Assembly: GCF_022750545.1 (NCBI RefSeq) | Contig: NZ_PUIC01000003.1 | Span: 248,001 to 312,000, forward strand | Source of the DNA: Caulobacter sp. CCUG 60055 | GTDB taxonomy: Bacteria; Pseudomonadota; Alphaproteobacteria; Caulobacterales; Caulobacteraceae | Direction: 5' to 3' | Length of the DNA: 64,000 bases | Shown: positions 10,066 to 18,244 of the stretch, one piece after another | Numbering within the stretch: position 1 is the first letter of the stretch | How the letters are laid out: each line of letters starts with the position of its first letter | Program-made: the position numbers and the translations under genes | Notes under the pieces: model-generated | Database searches by the model: none | What the model saw: only the letters and a program-made list of their open reading frames with translations | What the model was told of the DNA's origin: nothing

Positions 10066-10560
10066 TCAACCCTTGCCGTTGATGTTCGACAGACGAAGCT
10101 GCCGGGCGCGGGTCAGGATCGCGTTTTCGATGTCGGTTTCGGTCTGCGCCGCCGAGGACGCGTCGACCCAGTTTCCGCCGGCGTCCTTGGTCTGCTTGAA
10201 GATGGTCACGTTGAGACCGTCGGCGCGCAGGCGCGTGTCGAGGATGTAGACCGTGGCCTTGAAGCGTTCGTCCGGCTTTTCCGGATTGGTGTACCAGTCG
10301 GTGATGACCACGCCGCCATAGGGGTCGGCCGAGGCCAGCGGCATGAACGCCAGGGTGTCGAGCGTGGCGCGCCACAGATAGGCGTTGACGCCGATGGCGC
10401 CTTCGGCGGCCCTGGGCGCCGGCGCCTCGCCGCTCTTGCGGAAGGGATTGGCCTTGCCCACGGTCGAGCAGCCCGCCACCGCGATCATGCTGACGGCCAG
10501 AACGGCCACGCCCAGGCCGGATGCGGCCTCACGCTTAAAACCGCCACGCACAAACGGCAT
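10066..10560 (-). CDS. DUF3576 family lipoprotein
   Basis: The 164-residue product has a lipoprotein signal peptide with the lipobox AVAGC (Cys31) followed by a linker. Its conserved part reads [40 protein letters not shown] and [13 protein letters not shown]. This is the pattern of DUF3576 proteins, which alphaproteobacteria commonly encode just upstream of leuS. It is probably outer-membrane anchored on the periplasmic side; its function is not known. I started at MPFVRGG, because it leaves a compact signal peptide; a longer in-frame extension of 16 residues exists. It is the first gene of the leuS-lptE-holA set, 23 bases ahead of leuS. Confidence 0.85.
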   Translation of the reverse strand: MPFVRGGFKREAASGLGVAVLAVSMIAVAGCSTVGKANPFRKSGEAPAPRAAEGAIGVNAYLWRATLDTLAFMPLASADPYGGVVITDWYTNPEKPDERFKATVYILDTRLRADGLNVTIFKQTKDAGGNWVDASSAAQTETDIENAILTRARQLRLSNINGKG

Positions 10561-10862
10561 ATAGTTCGCTCCAATCGTATGGCCCGTCCGGCCCCATCGG
10601 GCGGACATGCGGCGTCGCCCCCAAAGCAGACCCCGACCTTTCGGAAGCTGCGTCTATAACATGCCTAAGCCGCGACCAAAGCGGAATCGCGTGGCCTTCG
10701 CGCCACAGGCGCCGGACGCAATCGTCGAATCGTCCCGGACTCGCCGCCGACGCTGTTGACCCGCCGCCGCCGCGGACTTTAATCGAAACTGACATAACGC
10801 ATGGCTCGGGAGCGAACTCCCGATCTAGACGTTTGGGGCTTTGGGCTAGGTTGGGACTGGCG
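10561..10862. other. Divergent intergenic region between the DUF3576 lipoprotein and the NtrZ-like gene
   Basis: About 300 bases separate two divergent starts, so promoters in both directions are expected here. I see no convincing gene, hairpin terminator or repeat. A small A/T-rich patch around 10776-10800 could contribute to the forward promoter, but no clear -35/-10 pair was found. Confidence 0.4.
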
Positions 10863-11273
10863 ATGGCAAGGGTGCGGCTGTTCGCTGTGGCGATCTCGGC
10901 GCTCGTTCTTTCGGGAACGGGAACGCTGGCCCACGCCCAGTCGGTCAAGCCGAAGGTCACCGTCACCGGCGACGCCTTCTCCACCCACGAACAGATCTCG
11001 CCGGAACAGGCCCAGTTCGGCCCGGCCGCCCCCAAGAAATCCCTGCAATGGGACGACAAGGGCAAGTGGGGCCTGAAGCTGGACGTCGAGCAGCCGATCG
11101 GCCGTGACGTGCAGATGAAGGACATCCAGGCCGGGGCCTATTTCCGCGTCACGCCGTCGCTGCGCGTCGGCGGCGCCGTCGCCCTCGGCGGCGACTCCCC
11201 GGTTCCGGACCGCAAGTCCACCCCGCAGGATCAGGCGCCGCGCGTGCGCCTCGAGACCTCGTTCAAGTTCTGA
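10863..11273 (+). CDS. NtrZ-like periplasmic protein
   Basis: The 136-residue product has a Sec signal peptide with predicted cleavage after AHA, leaving a mature protein of about 110 residues. The mature part reads KWGLKLDVEQPIGRDVQ, then DIQAGAYFRVTPSLRVGGAVALG and ends LETSFKF. This resembles the NtrZ-type periplasmic regulators of Caulobacter, reported to act on the NtrY/NtrX two-component system. The ending with Phe and the alternating pattern also recall a short beta-strand protein. I recognise the family by pattern only; a generic small periplasmic protein is the alternative. The ATG at 10863 is preferred over an upstream TTG because the signal peptide begins there. The last 11 bases overlap the convergent thiE-like gene. 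Confidence 0.55.
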   Translation: MARVRLFAVAISALVLSGTGTLAHAQSVKPKVTVTGDAFSTHEQISPEQAQFGPAAPKKSLQWDDKGKWGLKLDVEQPIGRDVQMKDIQAGAYFRVTPSLRVGGAVALGGDSPVPDRKSTPQDQAPRVRLETSFKF

Positions 11274-11913
11274 TCCCTTTCTGACCTCCTGAAAATCCGT
11301 CCACGGCCGCGAGGCCGGCCGCGCCCGTGCCGATCAGCCGAGGCGCCGTCTTCGCGTCCACGCCGCCCAGGGCGATCACCGGCAGCCCCGCGCGCCGCGC
11401 CAGCCCGGCCAGGCGGACGGGGCCGATCGGCGCGCCGGCCGACGGGCTGCGGCTGGGAAACACCGCCGAGACCAGGGCCGCGTCGATCCCGTTGCGGGCG
11501 GCCAGGGCCAGGGCGGCGGGGCCGTGGGCGGCGGCGGTGACGATCCATGCCGGCCGCCGGGCCCGCAGGCGCGGGGCCCGCGCGATCATCCGCTCGGGCA
11601 GGTGCAGGCCGTGCGCCCCGGCCGCGACGGCCAGGGCCTCGTCGGCCCCCACCAGCAGGACGAGGCCGCGCGCGGCGGCGATGCGGGCCAGCCGCCGCGC
11701 GGCGTGGACGGCGTCCGCCGCCCCGAACGCCCGGAAGATCACCCCCGCCCCCCGGGGCAGGCGGGCGGCGACGGCGGCGGGGTCGGGCGTGCGGATCGGA
11801 TCGGTGACGAACCACAGGGCGGGCAGGCTGCGGGCGGCCGCGGGGCCCTTCCGCCCGGCCGCGCATCGGCCTAGCGTCGCCGCCGTCCGCGCCAGCCTGT
11901 CCGTCGCCCTCAC
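11263..11913 (-). CDS. Thiamine phosphate synthase / TenI family protein
   Basis: The family is a TIM barrel; ThiE joins the thiazole and pyrimidine moieties to give thiamine phosphate, while TenI relatives have other roles. Family features are LWFVTDPIRTPDP near the N-terminus, LVLLVGADEALAVAAGAHGLHLPE, SAVFPSRSPSAGAPIGPVRL matching the substrate/phosphate loop, and PVIALGGVDAKTAPRLIGTG for the C-terminal phosphate-binding strand. About 216 residues fits the family. No other thi gene is nearby, so the exact activity is open. The GTG start leaves only 10 bases to the divergent yggS start, so a slightly shorter protein is possible. Its 3' end overlaps the NtrZ-like gene. Confidence 0.8.
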   Translation of the reverse strand: MRATDRLARTAATLGRCAAGRKGPAAARSLPALWFVTDPIRTPDPAAVAARLPRGAGVIFRAFGAADAVHAARRLARIAAARGLVLLVGADEALAVAAGAHGLHLPERMIARAPRLRARRPAWIVTAAAHGPAALALAARNGIDAALVSAVFPSRSPSAGAPIGPVRLAGLARRAGLPVIALGGVDAKTAPRLIGTGAAGLAAVDGFSGGQKGIRT

Positions 11914-11923
11914 CGGATCCACG

Positions 11924-12616
11924 ATGACCCAAGCCTCCTTCGATTCCGCCGCCGCCCGCGCCGCCGTGCTGGCCCGCATCGCCGCCGCCGCCCGCGCCGC
12001 CGGCCGCGATCCCGCCGATGTGGCCCTGGTCGCGGTCTCCAAGCAACAGGACTGGGCCCGGATCGCGCCGGTGGCGGCCGCCGGCCAGGCGATTTTCGGG
12101 GAAAACCGCGTGCAGGAGGCGACGGAGCGCTGGACCGGCCGCCGCGACGGCCTGGAGCTGCGCCTGATCGGGCCTTTGCAGACCAACAAGGCGCGCGAGG
12201 CGGTCGGCTTCTTCGACGTGGTCGAGACGCTCGACCGGGAGAAGCTGGCCAAGGCCCTGGCCGACGAGATCCAGCGGGCCGGCCGCGCCCCCCGGCTCTA
12301 TGTGCAGGTCAACACCGGCGAGGAGCCGCAGAAGGCCGGCGTCGCCCCGCGCGAGGCCGACGCCTTCATCGCCGCCGCCGGGCGTGTCTACGGCCTGGAG
12401 GTCGAGGGACTGATGTGCATCCCGCCGGAGGCCGAGCCGGCCGGACCGCATTTCGCCCTGCTGGCCCAGATCGCCGCCCGCAACGGCCTTTCGCGCCTGT
12501 CGATGGGCATGAGCGACGATTTCGAGACGGCGATCCGCTTCGGCGCCACCTCGGTGCGGCTCGGCTCGGCGGTGTTCGGCCCACGCGCCCGCGCGGCCGG
12601 GGACGCGGCGCTCTAG
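11924..12616 (+). CDS. YggS/PROSC family pyridoxal-phosphate homeostasis protein
   Basis: YggS proteins are cytosolic single-domain TIM barrels that bind PLP and keep its level balanced. The 230-residue product shows VALVAVSKQQ with the PLP lysine, IFGENRVQEATERW, LIGPLQTNKAREAV, YVQVNTGEEPQKAG, LEVEGLMCIPP, LSMGMSDDFETAIRFGATSVRLGSAVFG. All are family hallmarks. The family usually reads HxIGxLQxNK; here the residue order is RLIGPLQTNK, a minor change. It starts 10 bases from the divergent ThiE-like gene, and the L,D-transpeptidase-like gene converges on it seven bases later. Confidence 0.93.
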   Translation: MTQASFDSAAARAAVLARIAAAARAAGRDPADVALVAVSKQQDWARIAPVAAAGQAIFGENRVQEATERWTGRRDGLELRLIGPLQTNKAREAVGFFDVVETLDREKLAKALADEIQRAGRAPRLYVQVNTGEEPQKAGVAPREADAFIAAAGRVYGLEVEGLMCIPPEAEPAGPHFALLAQIAARNGLSRLSMGMSDDFETAIRFGATSVRLGSAVFGPRARAAGDAAL

Positions 12617-12622
12617 AGCCGG

Positions 12623-13144
12623 TCAGGCGGACCGTTCCTCGGCGCGGCGGATGGCGATCGCCGATCCGGGGCCGGCCAGCCGCAGCAAGGCCTCCAGGTC
12701 GGGACGGGCCAGGGCGACGCAGCCCTCGGTCGGGGCGAAGTCCGGCCGGGCCAGGTGCAGGAAGATCGCCGAGCCCAGGCCGGGAACCGGCGGGTCGTCG
12801 TTGTGGGCCAGCACGCCGACCAGGTCGTAGACCCGGTCCTCGCGCCACATCCGCTCGGCGCTGGCCGGGTAGGGCAGGGTGACGGGGCGGTTGTAGGCCG
12901 CATCGCCCGGGGCGTCGCACCAGCCGTCGTCCGGGCCGATCGGCTGGACGGGCAGGGCGGTCGCCGGAACGCCGCCCTGGTCGGGCCGGTAGAGCAGCCG
13001 CCGGATCGGCCAGACGCCGAGCGGGCTGGCCCCGTCGCCCTCGCGCTTGTCGGCGGCGGCGATCACCCCGCCCTTGCCCAGGGCGCAGCGAACCAGGCGG
13101 CCGTCGAGATCGAGCCGTCCGTCCGACCAGGCGGTGAAGATCAT
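12623..13144 (-). CDS. L,D-transpeptidase (YkuD) family protein
   Basis: The 173-residue product resembles the YkuD fold that cross-links peptidoglycan or attaches lipoproteins through a catalytic Cys. The expected core is visible: GVLAHNDDPPVPGLGSAIFLH supplies the conserved His region, and TEGCVALARPDLEALL holds the Cys of the S/TxGC motif. The N-terminal strand reads RLVRCALGKGGVIAAADKREGDGASPLGVW, which matches the family's substrate-side strands. No signal peptide or membrane segment is seen, which is unusual for a periplasmic enzyme; a start upstream at MQASDSGG does not supply one either. It is divergent from cenR. Confidence 0.8.
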   Translation of the reverse strand: MIFTAWSDGRLDLDGRLVRCALGKGGVIAAADKREGDGASPLGVWPIRRLLYRPDQGGVPATALPVQPIGPDDGWCDAPGDAAYNRPVTLPYPASAERMWREDRVYDLVGVLAHNDDPPVPGLGSAIFLHLARPDFAPTEGCVALARPDLEALLRLAGPGSAIAIRRAEERSA

Positions 13145-13203
13145 GTCGCCTCCGCTGTCGCTCGCCTGCAATCCGCCCTTGGCGCGGCCTGCCGGAGCGG
13201 TGC

Positions 13204-13902
13204 ATGTTCCAACCCATGGCGCAACACAAGACCTTGCTCATCATCGACGACGACGACGACCTGCGCGGCGCCCTGGCCGAACAGTTGCAGACGCACGAGG
13301 GTTTCAACGTCGTCGAGGTGCAGACCGCCCTGGCCGGCGTGGCCAGGGCCGCCGAGATCCGGCCGGACCTGATCCTGCTCGACGTCGACCTGCCCGACCT
13401 CGACGGCCGCGAGGCCTGCCGGCGCATGCGCGAGGAGGGGGTCACCTGTCCGGTGATCATGCTGACCGCCGCCGCCACCGACAGCGACACCATCCTCGGC
13501 CTGGATTCCGGCGCCAACGACTATGTGACCAAGCCGTTCCGCTTCGCGGTGCTGCTGGCGCGCATCCGCGCCCAGCTGCGCAGCCACGAGGCGTCCGAGG
13601 ACGCGGTGTTCCGCATCGGCCCCTACGAGTTCCGCCCGGCCCAGAAGCTGCTGATCGACGAGCGCCAGAAGAAGATCCGGCTGACGGAGAAGGAAACCAA
13701 CATCCTCAAATACCTCTACCGCGCCGGCTCCAAGCCGGTGGCGCGCGAGGAGCTGCTGACCGAGGTGTGGGGCTATAACGCCGGCGTCACCACCCACACG
13801 CTGGAGACCCACGTCTACCGTCTGCGCCAGAAGATCGAGCCCGACCCGTCCGGCGCCAAGCTGCTGATCACCGAGGCCGGGGGCTATCGGCTGGCGCCTT
13901 GA
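13204..13902 (+). CDS. cenR: CenR-type OmpR-family response regulator
   Basis: CenR is an essential envelope-integrity regulator in Caulobacter, phosphorylated by CenK. The 232-residue product has a receiver domain with acidic pocket IIDDDDDL (residues 13-20), phosphoacceptor Asp60 in LILLDVDLPDLDG, Thr88, and Lys110 in VTKPF. The DNA-binding domain is a winged helix with KKIRLTEKETNILKYLYRAG and THTLETHVYRLRQKIE, ending GGYRLAP. The KLLIDERQKKIRLTEKE linker is characteristic of CenR rather than other OmpR proteins. No kinase gene is adjacent. GGAG six bases upstream supports the ATG at 13204 over one four codons later. It converges on xthA with a six-base gap. Confidence 0.85.
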   Translation: MFQPMAQHKTLLIIDDDDDLRGALAEQLQTHEGFNVVEVQTALAGVARAAEIRPDLILLDVDLPDLDGREACRRMREEGVTCPVIMLTAAATDSDTILGLDSGANDYVTKPFRFAVLLARIRAQLRSHEASEDAVFRIGPYEFRPAQKLLIDERQKKIRLTEKETNILKYLYRAGSKPVAREELLTEVWGYNAGVTTHTLETHVYRLRQKIEPDPSGAKLLITEAGGYRLAP

Positions 13903-13908
13903 GGCCCC

Positions 13909-14715
13909 TTAGAGGGCTAGGTCGGCCGTCACCGGGGCGTGGTCGCTGGGCCGCTCCCATTCGCGCACGTCGTCGTGCACCCGCGACGAGGCCGAGCCCA
14001 GGCGGAACGCCGCCTCGCGCAGGCCGGGCGAGGCCAGGATGTGGTCGAGGCGCAGGCCGCGGTTCGAGGCCCGGAAGTCGGCGGCGCGGTAGCTCCACCA
14101 GGAAAACAGCTTCTGCGGCTCGGGGATGGCCTCGCGCGGCAGGTCGATGAAGCCCAGGCTGGCCTTGAGGGCGGTCATGGCCTCGATCTCGACCGGCGTG
14201 TGGCTGACGATCTTCGACATCTGCCGATGGCTCCAGACGTCGAACTCGCCGGGGGCGACGTTGAGGTCGCCGGCGACGATCAGCGGCGCCTTGGGGTCGC
14301 GGCGGCCCATCTCGGCGGTCAGCCGCTCGAAGAAATCCAGCTTGTGGTCGAACTTGGGGTTCAGCGCCCGGTCGGGGACGTCGCCGCCGGCGGGGATGTA
14401 GAAGTTCTGGATCTCGACCCCGGCCACCCTGGCGGCGACGCAGCGGGCGTGGCCTTCGCGGCAGGCCGCGACGGGCGCGGCGTCCTCGATCGGCAGGCGC
14501 GAGGCGATGGCCACGCCGTGCCAGCCCTTCTGGCCGCTGATCCGCAGGTGGGGCAGGCCCATCTCGGCGAAGGCCTCGACGGGAAACTCGCCCGTCTGGC
14601 ACTTGATCTCCTGGAGGCACAGCACGTCGGGCGCCTGTTCGGAGACGAAGCGGGCGACCTGCTCGACGCGCAGGCGGACGGAATTGACGTTCCAGGTGGC
14701 GAGACGCAGGCGCAT
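13909..14715 (-). CDS. xthA: Exodeoxyribonuclease III
   Basis: This AP endonuclease and 3'-5' exonuclease acts in base excision repair. The 268-residue protein carries all catalytic segments of the family: LATWNVNSVRLR (Asn7), LCLQEIKCQTGEFP with the metal-binding Glu, QNFYIPAGG (Tyr), LIVAGDLNVAPGEFDVW (Asp/Asn), LRLDHILAS, and the C-terminal ERPSDHAPVTADL with the catalytic His. I started at MRLRLATWN, the standard N-terminus; the longer frame runs through a terminator-like hairpin upstream. That hairpin lies only 34 bases ahead of the start codon on the same strand, so expression of xthA may be controlled by transcript termination. Confidence 0.96.
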   Translation of the reverse strand: MRLRLATWNVNSVRLRVEQVARFVSEQAPDVLCLQEIKCQTGEFPVEAFAEMGLPHLRISGQKGWHGVAIASRLPIEDAAPVAACREGHARCVAARVAGVEIQNFYIPAGGDVPDRALNPKFDHKLDFFERLTAEMGRRDPKAPLIVAGDLNVAPGEFDVWSHRQMSKIVSHTPVEIEAMTALKASLGFIDLPREAIPEPQKLFSWWSYRAADFRASNRGLRLDHILASPGLREAAFRLGSASSRVHDDVREWERPSDHAPVTADLAL

Positions 14716-14740
14716 GACGCCGGCATAGAGGATTCCGCCC

Positions 14741-14777
14741 CGAAAAGAAAAGCCCGGACGCACGGGCGTCCGGGCTT
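14741..14777 (-). terminator. Rho-independent terminator upstream of xthA
   Basis: A perfect 12-bp stem (14766-14777 with 14750-14761) encloses a four-base loop. Read on the reverse strand it is followed by a U-rich run (TTTTCTTTTC, counting the last two stem bases). The forward strand has no T-run after the hairpin, so it works in the reverse direction only. It ends a transcript arriving from the lolA side, just before xthA. Confidence 0.85.
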
Positions 14778-14867
14778 GAAGTGGTCTCTCATGCCGCCGC
14801 CGGGAGGGGATAGGGTCCGGCACGGTGTCAAAGCGGCGAGCGCCGGGCTCGCCCGCTTGTCCGTGTC
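14744..14867 (-). ncRNA. Candidate small RNA or attenuated leader of xthA
   Basis: Between lolA and xthA a Caulobacter-like promoter and a strong terminator define a reverse-strand transcript of about 120 nt. Near its 5' end it can fold into a long hairpin: an outer CACGG/CCGUG pairing and an inner AAGCGGGCGAG/CUCGCCGCUU stem with one bulged G and a seven-base loop. A C-rich, probably single-stranded stretch follows (CCCUAUCCCCUCCC, anti-Shine-Dalgarno-like), then the terminator. That layout is typical of trans-acting alphaproteobacterial sRNAs. Because the terminator sits just before xthA on the same strand, a cis-acting attenuator is equally possible. Ends are estimates from the motifs. Confidence 0.5.
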
Positions 14868-14873
14868 AAATTT

Positions 14874-14901
14874 GCCACTAGCAAACCAAAAGTCAAGCCA
14901 A
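14874..14901 (-). promoter_or_regulatory. Caulobacter-type housekeeping promoter for the candidate small RNA
   Basis: On the reverse strand TTGGCTT (14901-14895) is followed after 12 bases by GCTAGTGGC (14882-14874). This resembles the Caulobacter housekeeping consensus TTGACGS-N10-14-GCTANAWC, with a good GCTA core and weaker flanks. Transcription would start near 14867. Confidence 0.45.
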
Positions 14902-14922
14902 AAGCACAACCGCTCTTGCTTG

Positions 14923-14939
14923 TTGTGAATATGTCACAA
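14923..14939. promoter_or_regulatory. 17-bp perfect palindrome TTGTGA-N5-TCACAA
   Basis: The two six-base arms are perfect inverted repeats around a five-base centre. It lies just upstream of the candidate small-RNA promoter, in an AT-rich island. It looks like a dimeric regulator site of the CRP/FNR type, but the spacer is one base shorter than the classic N6. On the reverse strand, ATATTCACA inside it differs at one position from the DnaA-box consensus TTATNCACA. Which protein binds, if any, cannot be told. Confidence 0.4.
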
Positions 14940-15028
14940 TCATCGCGGGTTTTGGGCCAAGGCGTCGACGCGCCCGGCCGCGACCGTCGGCGGGCGCCCG
15001 TTCAGGCCCTCGCGGTCCACTCCGACGC

Positions 15029-15679
15029 CTACCGCCGGACGGGGACCGGCTTGGGGTTGCGCAGCACGAACAGGCTGGAATCGAGATCGGCGGCGGCGGC
15101 CAGGCCCTGAAGCTGCACCCGGGTCGCTTGGCCTTGCGCGTCGGTCACCGTCCATTCGCGCAGGCTCATCGGGTTGTCGGCGAACACCAGGGTGATCTGG
15201 CCTTCGGCCTCCTTCTTGCCGTCGCGGGCGGTGATAGAGAAGCCGTCGGCCATGCGGGCGACGCGGCTGACCACCACGCCCTTGTCCAGCCGGATCTCGC
15301 GGGCCAGGAACAGCGACAGCGGCGTCATGCCCAGCGGATAGGAATCGAAGGTCTTCAGCCGCGAATTGGCGACGTTGACGTTGTAGCCGTCCGAGACCAC
15401 CAGCAGGCCCGACGGCGGGTCATAGGCGAAGCGCACCTTGCCCGGCCGCTTCAGGTAGAAGTCGCCGGCCGTGGTCTGGCCGCGGGCGTCGGTCTGGACG
15501 AAGCGGCCCTTGGCCTGGTTCAGCGACTGCAGATAGCCCGCCGCCTTGTCGACCAGCGCCTTGTCCTCGGCCGACAGCGGGGCGACGGCCGGCTTGGCGG
15601 CCAGGGCCTGTCCGGCCCCGGTCAGGGCGGCGGCCCCGATCAGGGCGGCGAGGGCGGCGCGGCGGGGAAGGGCGGTCAT
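15029..15679 (-). CDS. lolA: Outer-membrane lipoprotein carrier protein LolA
   Basis: LolA shuttles lipoproteins from the LolCDE complex across the periplasm to the outer membrane. The 216-residue product has a Sec signal peptide (MTALPRRAALAALIG, cleavage near GQALA-A), then YLQSLNQAKGRFVQTDARGQTTAG, FYLKRPGKVRFAYDPPSG, LLVVSDGYNVNVANSRLKTFDSYPLGMTPL, which are classical LolA strands lining the hydrophobic cavity. I chose the ATG with AGG about seven bases upstream; an ATG five codons earlier is possible. It is downstream of ftsK on the same strand with a gap of about 100 bases, an order seen in related genomes. Confidence 0.92.
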   Translation of the reverse strand: MTALPRRAALAALIGAAALTGAGQALAAKPAVAPLSAEDKALVDKAAGYLQSLNQAKGRFVQTDARGQTTAGDFYLKRPGKVRFAYDPPSGLLVVSDGYNVNVANSRLKTFDSYPLGMTPLSLFLAREIRLDKGVVVSRVARMADGFSITARDGKKEAEGQITLVFADNPMSLREWTVTDAQGQATRVQLQGLAAAADLDSSLFVLRNPKPVPVRR

Positions 15680-15785
15680 GCGGAAACCTTGCATCCTCGT
15701 GTCATGCCCGGCCGGCGCGGCGCGGGAAAGGCCTTGAGGCGGCGCCAATGCGGCGGTCGCCTGAAGCCCCGTTCATCGGCGGGCC

Positions 15786-18161
15786 CTAGGTCGGCGGCGG
15801 TCCGGCCAGGATGTCGCGCTTGCCGGCGTGGTTGGCCGGACCGACAACGCCTTCCTGCTCCATGCGTTCCATCAGCGAGGCGGCGCGGTTGTAGCCGATC
15901 TGCAGCCGGCGCTGGATGTAGCTGGTCGAGGCCTTGCGGTCGCGGGTGACCACGGCGACGGCGCGGTCGTACAGGTCGTTGGATTCGTCGCCGCCGAAGC
16001 CGCCTTCGTCGCCGCCGCCCTCGTCGTCGCCGCCGGCGGTGACTTCCTCCAGATACTGCGGCGTGCCCTGGTCGCGCAGGAAGCGGGCCACGGTCTCGAC
16101 CTCGCCGTCGGAGACGAACGGCCCGTGCAGGCGGGTGATGCGGCCGCCGCCGGCCATGTAGAGCATGTCGCCCTGGCCGAGCAGCTGCTCGGCGCCCTGT
16201 TCGCCGAGGATGGTGCGGGCGTCGATCTTCGAGGTGACCTGGAAGCTGATCCGGGTGGGGAAGTTGGCCTTGATGGTGCCGGTGATGACGTCGACCGAGG
16301 GCCGCTGGGTGGCCATGATCAGGTGGATGCCGGCGGCGCGGGCCATCTGGGCCAGGCGCTGCACGGCGCCTTCGATGTCCTTGCCGGCGACCATCATCAG
16401 GTCGGCCACCTCGTCGATGACCACCACCAGATAGGGCATCGGTTCGGGGCGGATCTTCTCGGTTTCATAGATCGGTCGTCCGGAATCGTCGAACCCCGTC
16501 TGCACCGTGCGCTCGAAATGCTCGCCCTTGGCGGCGGCCTCGTTGGCCTTCTCGTTGTAGCCGGCGACGTTGCGCACGCCGATCTTGGACATCCGCCGAT
16601 AGCGGTCCTCCATCTCGCGCACCGTCCATTTCAGCGCGACGATGGCCTTCTTCGGGTCGGTGACCACCGGGGCCAGCAGGTGCGGGATGCCGTCATAGAC
16701 CGACAGCTCCAGCATCTTGGGATCGATCATGATGAACCGGCACTGGTGCGGGGCCAGGCGGTAGAGGATCGACAGGATCATGGCGTTGACGCCGACCGAC
16801 TTGCCCGAGCCGGTGGTGCCGGCGATCAGCAGGTGGGGCATCTTGGCCAGGTCGGCGATGTAGGGCTCGCCGCCGATGTTCTCGCCCAGGGCCATGGGCA
16901 GGATCTGGCTGGACTTCTCGTATTCGGACGAGGCCAGCAGGTCGCGCAGGAACACCGTCTCGCGGCGGGCGTTGGGCAGCTCGATGCCGATGGCGTTGCG
17001 GCCGGGCACCACGGCGACGCGGCAGGCGGCGACGCTCATCGAGCGCGCGATGTCGTCCGACAGGGCGACGACCCGGGCCGATTTCACGCCGGGCGCCGGC
17101 ACCAGTTCGTACAGGGTGACCACCGGGCCGGGGCGGATCTGGTCGATCTGGCCGCGCACGCCGAACTCGGCCAGCACGCTTTCCAGCATGCGGGCGTTCT
17201 GGCGCAGGGCGCCTTCGTCGAAAGCGGCCGAGCGCGGCTTGGGCTTGGCCAGCATGGCCAGTTCGGGCAGGTGGAAGCCCTCAGGCTTGACGAAGTCGAA
17301 CGCCTTCTGGTTCTCGCGCTCCTCGCGCTTGGACGGCTTGGGCTTGCTGATGTTCAGGACCTGCGGGGCCGGCTCGTCGTCGTCGCCGTCGTCGAAATAG
17401 GGTTCGGGCTCGGCCTGGGCGCTCGGCGCGGGCTCGGGCGTCGGCGCGGCGACCGCGGCCTTGCGGGCGGAGGCGGCCTTTTCGCGCGGGGCGGGCGGCG
17501 CGGCGGCGGCCTTGCGGCGCGCTTCGGCCCCGGCGCGCAGGCCGTCGGCCACCCAGGCGCCGCTGCGGGCGAAGTCCAGCCGCTTCAGGCCGAGCGAGAA
17601 GAACAGGGCCGCCAGGCCCAGCCCGCCCAGCAGCACGGCGGCGATCAGGGTCGCGCCGGGGATATGGGCGAAGGAGAACACGGCGGCCAGGGCGCGCAGC
17701 AGCCCGTCGCCCCACAGCCCGCCCAGCCCGCGGGCCAGGGGCCAGGCCGCCGGCGGGGCCGGCGCGGCCAGGAGGCCGGCGAGGCCCAGCACGCCCAAGG
17801 CGCCGACCCCGGCCTTGAGCCGCAGGCGGGCGCGGGCGGAATCGGGATCGCGGTCGGACGCCCGCCACAGGCCGGAGACCACCATCAGCACCGCGGCGAT
17901 CCAGGCGGCCAGGCCCAGGGACTGCATGCCCAGGTCGGCGAGATTGGCGCCGACGCCGCCCAGCAGGTTGCGGGCCGGGCCCGGCCCGACGGCGTTCCAG
18001 CTGGGATCGACGGCGTGGTAGCTGGCGAAGGCGACGATCAGGGCCAGGCCGACGGCGGCGGTCAGCCCGCCCCGGAACCGCGCGGTCCAGGGATGGGTCC
18101 AGCCGAGCCTCGCCCCCTCCATCACGAACTGGACGCTCGAACGCCGCGCCGCCTTGGCCAT
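15786..18161 (-). CDS. ftsK: DNA translocase FtsK
   Basis: FtsK anchors at the septum and pumps chromosome ends towards dif for XerCD recombination. The 791-residue product has an N-terminal membrane domain of about four hydrophobic segments (roughly residues 30-180), a Pro/Ala/acidic linker of about 140 residues, and the alpha-beta motor with [13 protein letters not shown] at its entry. Walker A ([14 protein letters not shown]) lies near residue 450, Walker B is in [13 protein letters not shown], and there is an arginine-rich [12 protein letters not shown] segment. The C-terminal gamma winged helix ([22 protein letters not shown]) would read KOPS. GAGG six bases before the ATG supports the start; an in-frame GTG two codons upstream is less likely. 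Confidence 0.96.
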   Translation of the reverse strand: MAKAARRSSVQFVMEGARLGWTHPWTARFRGGLTAAVGLALIVAFASYHAVDPSWNAVGPGPARNLLGGVGANLADLGMQSLGLAAWIAAVLMVVSGLWRASDRDPDSARARLRLKAGVGALGVLGLAGLLAAPAPPAAWPLARGLGGLWGDGLLRALAAVFSFAHIPGATLIAAVLLGGLGLAALFFSLGLKRLDFARSGAWVADGLRAGAEARRKAAAAPPAPREKAASARKAAVAAPTPEPAPSAQAEPEPYFDDGDDDEPAPQVLNISKPKPSKREERENQKAFDFVKPEGFHLPELAMLAKPKPRSAAFDEGALRQNARMLESVLAEFGVRGQIDQIRPGPVVTLYELVPAPGVKSARVVALSDDIARSMSVAACRVAVVPGRNAIGIELPNARRETVFLRDLLASSEYEKSSQILPMALGENIGGEPYIADLAKMPHLLIAGTTGSGKSVGVNAMILSILYRLAPHQCRFIMIDPKMLELSVYDGIPHLLAPVVTDPKKAIVALKWTVREMEDRYRRMSKIGVRNVAGYNEKANEAAAKGEHFERTVQTGFDDSGRPIYETEKIRPEPMPYLVVVIDEVADLMMVAGKDIEGAVQRLAQMARAAGIHLIMATQRPSVDVITGTIKANFPTRISFQVTSKIDARTILGEQGAEQLLGQGDMLYMAGGGRITRLHGPFVSDGEVETVARFLRDQGTPQYLEEVTAGGDDEGGGDEGGFGGDESNDLYDRAVAVVTRDRKASTSYIQRRLQIGYNRAASLMERMEQEGVVGPANHAGKRDILAGPPPT

Positions 18162-18207
18162 CGTCACCCTCTTGACCCTCTCAGGCCCGCACCATCGGGG
18201 AAGAGAG

Positions 18208-18222
18208 TTAAGAGGCGTTTAC
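18208..18222. promoter_or_regulatory. Near-consensus CtrA box upstream of ftsK
   Basis: On the reverse strand the bases read GTAA-N7-TTAAC. The CtrA consensus in Caulobacter is TTAA-N7-TTAAC, so one base differs. The site lies about 50 bases upstream of the ftsK start, where a cell-cycle regulator could act. A single degenerate match is weak evidence. Confidence 0.35.
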
Positions 18223-18244
18223 TTTGGGGCCGGCGTCCGGGCGT

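Noticed and set aside
7511-10249. 912-codon forward open frame antisense to leuS
   Set aside because: It contains only low-complexity Gly/Arg/Asp-rich sequence opposite an unmistakable LeuS.
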